DNA from: Pseudomonas peradeniyensis
GTDB taxonomy: Bacteria > Pseudomonadota > Gammaproteobacteria > Pseudomonadales > Pseudomonadaceae
Assembly (NCBI RefSeq): GCF_014268935.2
Contig: NZ_JABWRJ020000001.1
Span: 1,116,001 to 1,180,000 of the forward strand
Direction: 5' to 3'
DNA: 64,000 nt
Shown: positions 60,101-64,000 of the stretch, piece after piece
How the letters are laid out: each line of letters starts with the position of its first letter
Position numbering within the stretch: position 1 is the stretch's first letter
The notes under the pieces: model-generated
The model's database searches: none
What the model saw: only the letters and a program-made list of their open reading frames with translations
What the model was told of the DNA's origin: nothing
Translations under genes and position numbers: made by a program

Positions 60101-63100
60101 CACCCTTGCCCGAGCACCTGCGCACGCAACTGCTTGCCCATCTGCCGGAGTACATGGTGCCGGTGGCCTTCGTCGCCCTGGAGGCGCTGCCGCTGACCGC
60201 CAACGGCAAGCTCGACCGCCGCGCCTTGCCGGCGCCGGAGCGTTCGGCGCTGTTCGAGCGTGGCTATGTGGCCCCTGAGGGTGAACTGGAAAGCGCCCTG
60301 GCCCAGCTGTGGGCCGAACTGCTGCAGGTGGAGCGGGTTGGCCGGCATGACCATTTCTTCGCCCTGGGTGGCCATTCGCTGCTGGCCATGCGCATGGTGT
60401 CCCAGGTGCGCCTGCGGCTCGGCGTCGAGCTGACCCTGGCCGAGTTGTTCGCCAACCCCGAACTGACCGGTGTGGCCCAGGTGCTGACGAGCGCCGGGCA
60501 CAGCGCGCTGCCGGCCATCGTCGCGGTGTCCCGCGAGCAGCCCCTGCCGTTGTCGTTCGCCCAGCAGCGCCTGTGGTTCCTGGCCCAGCTGGAGGGCGGC
60601 AGTCAGGCCTACAACGTGCCGTTGGCCCTGGGCCTGCGCGGCGCGCTGGATGCCGACGCGCTGGAGCGTGCCTTGCTGTGCATCGTCGCGCGCCATGAGG
60701 GCCTGCGCAGCCGCTTCGTGCCCGCAGGCGACAGCGCCGAGGTGCATATCGCCGACAGACCGCAACCAGGCTGGCTGCGGCGCCTGAGCCTGGCGCCCGA
60801 TGACCTGGCCGCGCACCTGCAGGCCGAGGCCAGCGCGCCGTTCGACCTGGTCGAGGGGCCATTGCTGCGCGCCAGCCTGCTGCGTCTGGAGGATCAGCAC
60901 CATGTGCTGCTGCTGACCTTGCACCATATTGTCGCCGACGGCTGGTCCCTCGGCGTGCTGACCCGTGAGCTGGGTGCGCTGTACCCGGCCATGTGCCAGG
61001 GCCTGGACGATCCGTTGCCGACCCTAGGGATCCAGTACGGCGACTATGCCGTGTGGCAGCGGCGCTGGCTGGCCGGTGAGCAGCTGCAACGCCAGGCCGA
61101 CTACTGGCGCCAGGCCCTGGACGGCGCGCCGACCCTGCTGAGCCTGCCGAGTGATCGGCCACGACCGCCACGCCAGGACTTCAGCGGCGCCAGCCTGGCG
61201 CTGCAGCTGGATGCGCGTCTCGGTGCCGGCCTGCGGACCCTGGCCCAGCGGCATCAGGCGACCCTGTACATGGTGCTGCTCAGTGCCTGGGCCGCGACCT
61301 TGGCACGTCTGTCCGGCCAGAATGAGGTCGTGGTGGGCTGCCCGGTGGCCGGACGCGGCCATGCCGAGCTGGAGCCGCTGGTGGGGTTGTTCGTCAACAC
61401 CCTGGCGCTGCGCATCGACACGTCGGGTGCGCCGAGCAGCGAGCGCCTGCTGGCCCAGGTCAAGGCCCGCCTGCTCGACGCCCAGGCGCATCAGGACCTG
61501 CCGTTCGAGCAGGTGGTGGAGATCGTCCGCCCGGCGCGCAGCCTCGGCCATACGCCGTTGTTCCAGACCACTCTCAACTGGCTGGCCACCGAGGGCGCCG
61601 CGCCGAGCCTGGCGGGTTTGCGTCTGGAGGGCGTGGCCCAGGCCAGCCAGGTGGCCAAGTTCGACCTGTCGCTGAGCATGGGCGAGCAGGGCGAGGCGCT
61701 GGTCGGCAGCCTCGAGTACGCCACGGCGCTGTTCGATGAAAGCAGCGTGCACCGTTTCGCCGGTTACTTCGAGCGCCTGCTGCGGGCCATGGTCGCCAAC
61801 GACCAGGCGCCCCTGGCCGAGGTCGAACTGGTCGGTGACGTCGAACGCCGGCGCCTGCTGCATACCTTCAACGGCAGCGCCCGGGCATTCCCGGTCGACC
61901 AGACCCTGCCGACCCTGATCGAGGCCCAGGCGGCCCGTGCCCCGCAGGCGCTGGCCGCCGTGGCCGGCGATGCACGCCTGAGCTACGGCGAGCTGAACCA
62001 GCGCGCCAACGCCCTGGCCCATCACCTGATCGAACGCGGCGTGGGGCCGGACGACCGGGTCGCGGTGGTCGCCCGGCGCGGGCTGGACACCCTGGTGGCG
62101 CTGCTGGCGGTGCTCAAGGCCGGTGGCGCCTATGTACCCGTGGACCCGGCGCATCCGGATGAGCGCCTGCGTTACCTGCTCGAGGACAGCGCCCCCGTTG
62201 TGGTCCTGGCCCAGCAGGCGCTGCTGGCGCGCCTGGACGGGCTGACCGTGCCTGTGCTGGCCCTGGACCGGCCGGACTGGCCGGCGCGTACGGACAATCC
62301 CGAGCTGCCCGGCCTGCTGGCCAGCCACCTGGCCTACGTGATCTACACCTCCGGTTCCACCGGGCAGCCCAAGGGCGTGATGGTCGAGCACCGTACCCTG
62401 GCCAACCTGGTGCACTGGCACTGCAAGGCCTTCGAGCTGGGCGTCGGCGAGCACACCGCCAGCGTCGCCGGCTTCGGCTTCGATGCCATGGCCTGGGAGG
62501 TCTGGCCGGCCCTGTGCGCGGGCGCGGTGCTGCACCTGCCGCCGGCCGAGCTGGGCAACGAGCAGCTCGACGGGCTGCTGGCCTGGTGGCTGGAGCAACC
62601 GCTGAAGGTGGCCTTCCTGCCGACACCGATCGCCGAATATGCCTTCACCCAGGGGTTGCGCCATCCGACCCTGCGCACCCTGCTGATCGGTGGCGACCGT
62701 CTGCGCCAGTTCACCAGCGACCCGGGCTGCGTGGTGGTCAACAACTACGGTCCCACCGAAGCGACGGTGGTCGCCACCTCCGGGCTGGTGCTGCCGGGCG
62801 GGGCGCTGGACATCGGCCGGCCGATCGCCAATGCCCGGGTCTACCTGCTGGACGAGGCGCGGCAACTGGTACCGTGCGGCGTGACTGGCGAGCTCTACGT
62901 GGGCGGTGCCGGGGTGGCGCGGGGCTATCTGAACCGCGCGCAACTGACGGCCGAGCGCTTCCTCGACGACCCGTTCAGCGAGCAGCCCGGCGCACGCATG
63001 TACCGCACCGGTGACCTGGCCCGCTGGAACGCCGACGGCACCCTGGACTACCTGGGCCGCAACGACGACCAGGTGAAGGTGCGCGGCCTGCGCATCGAAC

Positions 63101-64000
63101 TGGGCGAGATCGAGGCACAACTGCTGGCCTTGCCCGGCGTCGCCGAAGCGCTGGTGCTGGCCCGCGAGGACCAGCCCGGCCAGCCGCGCCTGGTTGCCTA
63201 CTACATTGCCGGCCCTGAGGCGCAGCCGGTCGGCGCCCTGCGCGCCGCCCTGCAACAGCGTCTGCCGGCTTACATGGTACCTGCCGCGCTGGTGCGCCTG
63301 GATGCCTGGCCATTGACCGCCAACGGCAAGGTCGACCGTCGGGCGCTGCCGTTGCCCGAGCGCGAGGCATCGGCCAGCCAGGCCCACGAGGCCGCCGAGG
63401 GCGCCCTGGAAACGGCCCTGGCCGAGCTGTGGTGCGAGCTGCTGCAGCTGCAGCGGGTAGGGCGCCAGGACCGCTTCTTCGAACTGGGCGGCCATTCGCT
63501 GCTGGCCATGCGCATGGTCGGCCAGGTGCGTGCACGCCTCGGCCGTGAGCTGTCGCTGGGCGAGCTGTTCGGTGACGACCGCCTGCTGGCGGTGGCGGCG
63601 ACCCTGGCCGAGCGCGGCGGCGAGGTGCTGCCGGCCATCGAGCCGACGCCCCGTGGCCAGTCCCTGCCGCTGTCGTTCGCCCAGCAGCGCCTGTGGTTCC
63701 TGGCGCAGGTGGACGATGCCAGCGCCGCCTACCATATTCCCCTGGGCCTGGCCATGCGCGGCCCGCTGGACCGTGCGGCGCTGGAGCGGGCACTGGCGCG
63801 CATCATCGAGCGTCATGAAAGCCTGCGCAGCCACTTCACCCAGGAAGGCGCCGAGGCGCGGGTGCGGGTGGCCCCAGGGCGTGGCGGCTTCGCCCTGGCC
63901 TGGCATGACCTGCGCGGCGCCGCGCAGCAGTTGCCCGAACTGATGCAGGCCGAGGCGCTGCTGCCCTTCGACCTGGCGCACCAGTTACCGGTGCGTGGCC
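57139..64000 (+). CDS. xtlC: non-ribosomal peptide synthetase XtlC (5' part, runs off window)
   Basis: At least 2,287 residues. It starts with GTG at 57139, overlapping the xtlB stop as GTGA, with GGAG 8 nt upstream, so translation is coupled. Residues 1-57 are a TubC-type docking domain, presumably meeting the XtlB C-terminus. Module 1 is dual C-A(Leu)-T with serine 1080; module 2 is LCL-type C-A(Leu)-T with serine 2120; a third C domain, also LCL-like, is cut by the window end. Both A codes are D-A-W-F-L-G-N-V-V-K. This matches xantholysin Leu11-Leu12; two further modules (Gln, Ile) and tandem thioesterases would be expected beyond the edge. Confidence 0.9.
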   Translation, partial: MSINELLATLAANNVQLALKDGQLVVQGNRQALSDAALVARLREHKPALLGMLERGEYVAARQGSVEVPENRIPAGCTRITPAMLSLVELDQASIDQLVEGVPGGAANVQDIYPLVPLQQGMLFHHASAGDHDPYVMQARFVFASSARVEAFAQALQGVIDRHDILRTSVHWKTLETAVQVVWRQARLRVTQLAEGQLPDSGFDLTQAPLIRLQCQAAQADGQVHATLQFHHVAMDHSALEVVRHEMLAFLLGESARLGRPLPFRNHVAQALLGVGEAEHEAFFRDMLGGVDAPTLAYGLADVQGDGAALNEHALDLDLALCRGLRAQARSQGVSVASLFHLAWARVLGGLTGRDQVVFGTVLMGRLQGAEATDRALGIFINTLPLRVDLDDADLACAIKATHQRLSTLMRHEHAPLALAQRCSGVAAPTPLFNALLNYRHSAASGSEAVLRAGWAGIEIVHAAEATNYPLTLSVDDFGEALRLTLLASPEVPARRVCAYLEQTLRSLLAATPTAEVRALPMVPGDEREELLETFNQTPGIEQSHGPLHRRIEAVAQAHPHTLAATANDQSLTYQQLNQCANALAHHLIGLGVRPDDRVAVFARRGLDTLIGLVAVLKAGAGYVPVDPAHPDERVRYLLDDSAPVAVLTQQALRGRLDGITVPVLALDQADWPQRLDDPAVADLGPEHLAYVIYTSGSTGQPKGVMVEHRTLNNLVDWHCRAFDLCLGRHTSSLAGFGFDAMAWEVWPALCAGATLHLAPAGEGHEDLDALLAWWRAQPLDVSFLPTPVAEYAFSHQLGHPTLRTLLIGGDRLRQFNRTQTFAVVNNYGPTETTVVASSGVVEAGGALHIGGPVDNARLYVLDAGLQPVPLGVAGELYIGGAGVARGYLGRPQLTAERFLDDPFAATPGARMYRTGDLVRWLADGTLDYLGRNDDQVKIRGVRIELGEIESRLNSLPGIGEAVVVAREDQPGQPRLVAYFTAQAGLEAPLPEHLRTQLLAHLPEYMVPVAFVALEALPLTANGKLDRRALPAPERSALFERGYVAPEGELESALAQLWAELLQVERVGRHDHFFALGGHSLLAMRMVSQVRLRLGVELTLAELFANPELTGVAQVLTSAGHSALPAIVAVSREQPLPLSFAQQRLWFLAQLEGGSQAYNVPLALGLRGALDADALERALLCIVARHEGLRSRFVPAGDSAEVHIADRPQPGWLRRLSLAPDDLAAHLQAEASAPFDLVEGPLLRASLLRLEDQHHVLLLTLHHIVADGWSLGVLTRELGALYPAMCQGLDDPLPTLGIQYGDYAVWQRRWLAGEQLQRQADYWRQALDGAPTLLSLPSDRPRPPRQDFSGASLALQLDARLGAGLRTLAQRHQATLYMVLLSAWAATLARLSGQNEVVVGCPVAGRGHAELEPLVGLFVNTLALRIDTSGAPSSERLLAQVKARLLDAQAHQDLPFEQVVEIVRPARSLGHTPLFQTTLNWLATEGAAPSLAGLRLEGVAQASQVAKFDLSLSMGEQGEALVGSLEYATALFDESSVHRFAGYFERLLRAMVANDQAPLAEVELVGDVERRRLLHTFNGSARAFPVDQTLPTLIEAQAARAPQALAAVAGDARLSYGELNQRANALAHHLIERGVGPDDRVAVVARRGLDTLVALLAVLKAGGAYVPVDPAHPDERLRYLLEDSAPVVVLAQQALLARLDGLTVPVLALDRPDWPARTDNPELPGLLASHLAYVIYTSGSTGQPKGVMVEHRTLANLVHWHCKAFELGVGEHTASVAGFGFDAMAWEVWPALCAGAVLHLPPAELGNEQLDGLLAWWLEQPLKVAFLPTPIAEYAFTQGLRHPTLRTLLIGGDRLRQFTSDPGCVVVNNYGPTEATVVATSGLVLPGGALDIGRPIANARVYLLDEARQLVPCGVTGELYVGGAGVARGYLNRAQLTAERFLDDPFSEQPGARMYRTGDLARWNADGTLDYLGRNDDQVKVRGLRIELGEIEAQLLALPGVAEALVLAREDQPGQPRLVAYYIAGPEAQPVGALRAALQQRLPAYMVPAALVRLDAWPLTANGKVDRRALPLPEREASASQAHEAAEGALETALAELWCELLQLQRVGRQDRFFELGGHSLLAMRMVGQVRARLGRELSLGELFGDDRLLAVAATLAERGGEVLPAIEPTPRGQSLPLSFAQQRLWFLAQVDDASAAYHIPLGLAMRGPLDRAALERALARIIERHESLRSHFTQEGAEARVRVAPGRGGFALAWHDLRGAAQQLPELMQAEALLPFDLAHQLPVRG
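57310..60480 (+). other. XtlC module 1: C(dual)-A(Leu)-T
   Basis: The C domain retains HHVAMDH and has FHHASAGDHD at the N-terminal motif, so it should act on a D-configured Gln10. The A domain shows FDAMAWEVW, SFLPTP, LLIGG and NNYGPTETTVV. The T domain reads FFALGGHSLLAM. Boundaries approximate. Confidence 0.78.
60481..63600 (+). other. XtlC module 2: C(LCL)-A(Leu)-T
   Basis: The C domain is of the conventional type: it begins PLSFAQQRLWFLAQLE and has the classic HHIVADGWS, unlike all upstream C domains, so the donor Leu11 should stay L. Leu pocket code D-A-W-F-L-G-N-V-V-K. T serine 2120 of XtlC. Boundaries approximate. Confidence 0.8.
63601..64000 (+). other. XtlC module 3: C domain (LCL-like), 5' part
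   Basis: Begins PLSFAQQRLWFLAQVDDASAAYHIP and is cut before its HHxxxDG motif. It resembles the module-2 C domain, so Leu12 should also be L. Confidence 0.65.

Noticed and set aside
1..64000. CRISPR arrays, tRNA/rRNA genes, integrases, transposases or phage genes
   Set aside because: None seen. The only repeats are REP/BIME elements and NRPS modules, and no att-like ends or integrase were found beside the NRPS.

Overview
This window comes from a high-GC gammaproteobacterium, almost certainly a Pseudomonas of the P. putida / P. mosselii / P. entomophila group. The evidence is the codon use, the REP/BIME repeats built on ATCGCGGGGCAAGCCCGC, an HppD of Pseudomonas length, the MipA/OmpV, DUF3144 and DUF2986 proteins, and a lipopeptide synthetase. 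No rRNA, tRNA, CRISPR array or insertion sequence was seen.

Layout. 1-6430: chromosomal housekeeping and accessory genes: end of a quinone reductase, a crotonase, a LysE exporter, DUF3144, a MipA/OmpV porin-like protein, a VOC protein and DUF2986, then a secreted RNase T2 and a phospholipase D-like protein. 6439-8491: a LexA-type box, an AA10 lytic polysaccharide monooxygenase and a GH18 chitinase, both without signal peptides, closed by a strong terminator. 8578-13567: an Ada/AraC/AlkA fusion, and a LuxR regulator divergent from an amino-acid permease plus DmpA-type peptidase operon. 13667-17524: an MFS transporter divergent from cdaR and glycerate kinase, a sugar-diacid/glycerate unit. 17609-20012: a class II aldolase plus DHDPS-family operon divergent from an XRE-cupin regulator, with a clear palindromic operator between them. 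20023-25702: an AraC regulator, a LysE exporter, TerC-CBS, RarD and a c-di-GMP phosphodiesterase. 26017-31490: hppD, a DJ-1/PfpI protein with an abnormal C-terminus, a fungal-type (Fcy1-like) cytosine deaminase, a hybrid histidine kinase and a TPR protein.

31691-64000: the dominant feature is half of the window, a non-ribosomal peptide synthetase locus. The first gene is complete (8,483 residues, eight C-A-T modules, no E or TE domain). The second starts by a 4-bp GTGA overlap and runs off the window after two modules and part of a third condensation domain. Reading the A-domain pocket residues by eye gives Gln-Val-Leu-Gln-Ser-Val-Leu-Gln and then Leu-Leu. This is the order of residues 3-12 of the cyclic lipopeptide xantholysin, so I call the genes xtlB and xtlC. 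The initiating xtlA, with the lipid-loading starter C domain, must lie elsewhere, and the thioesterases must lie beyond the window edge. Modules 2-3-4 and 6-7-8 are copies of one Val-Leu-Gln block, with stretches of several hundred nearly identical bases.

The most notable observations are the duplicated and homogenised NRPS blocks, a degenerate epimerisation motif in the module-5 condensation domain, and the leaderless LPMO-chitinase pair next to a LexA box. A DJ-1 gene end that looks rewritten by a REP element is also worth checking.
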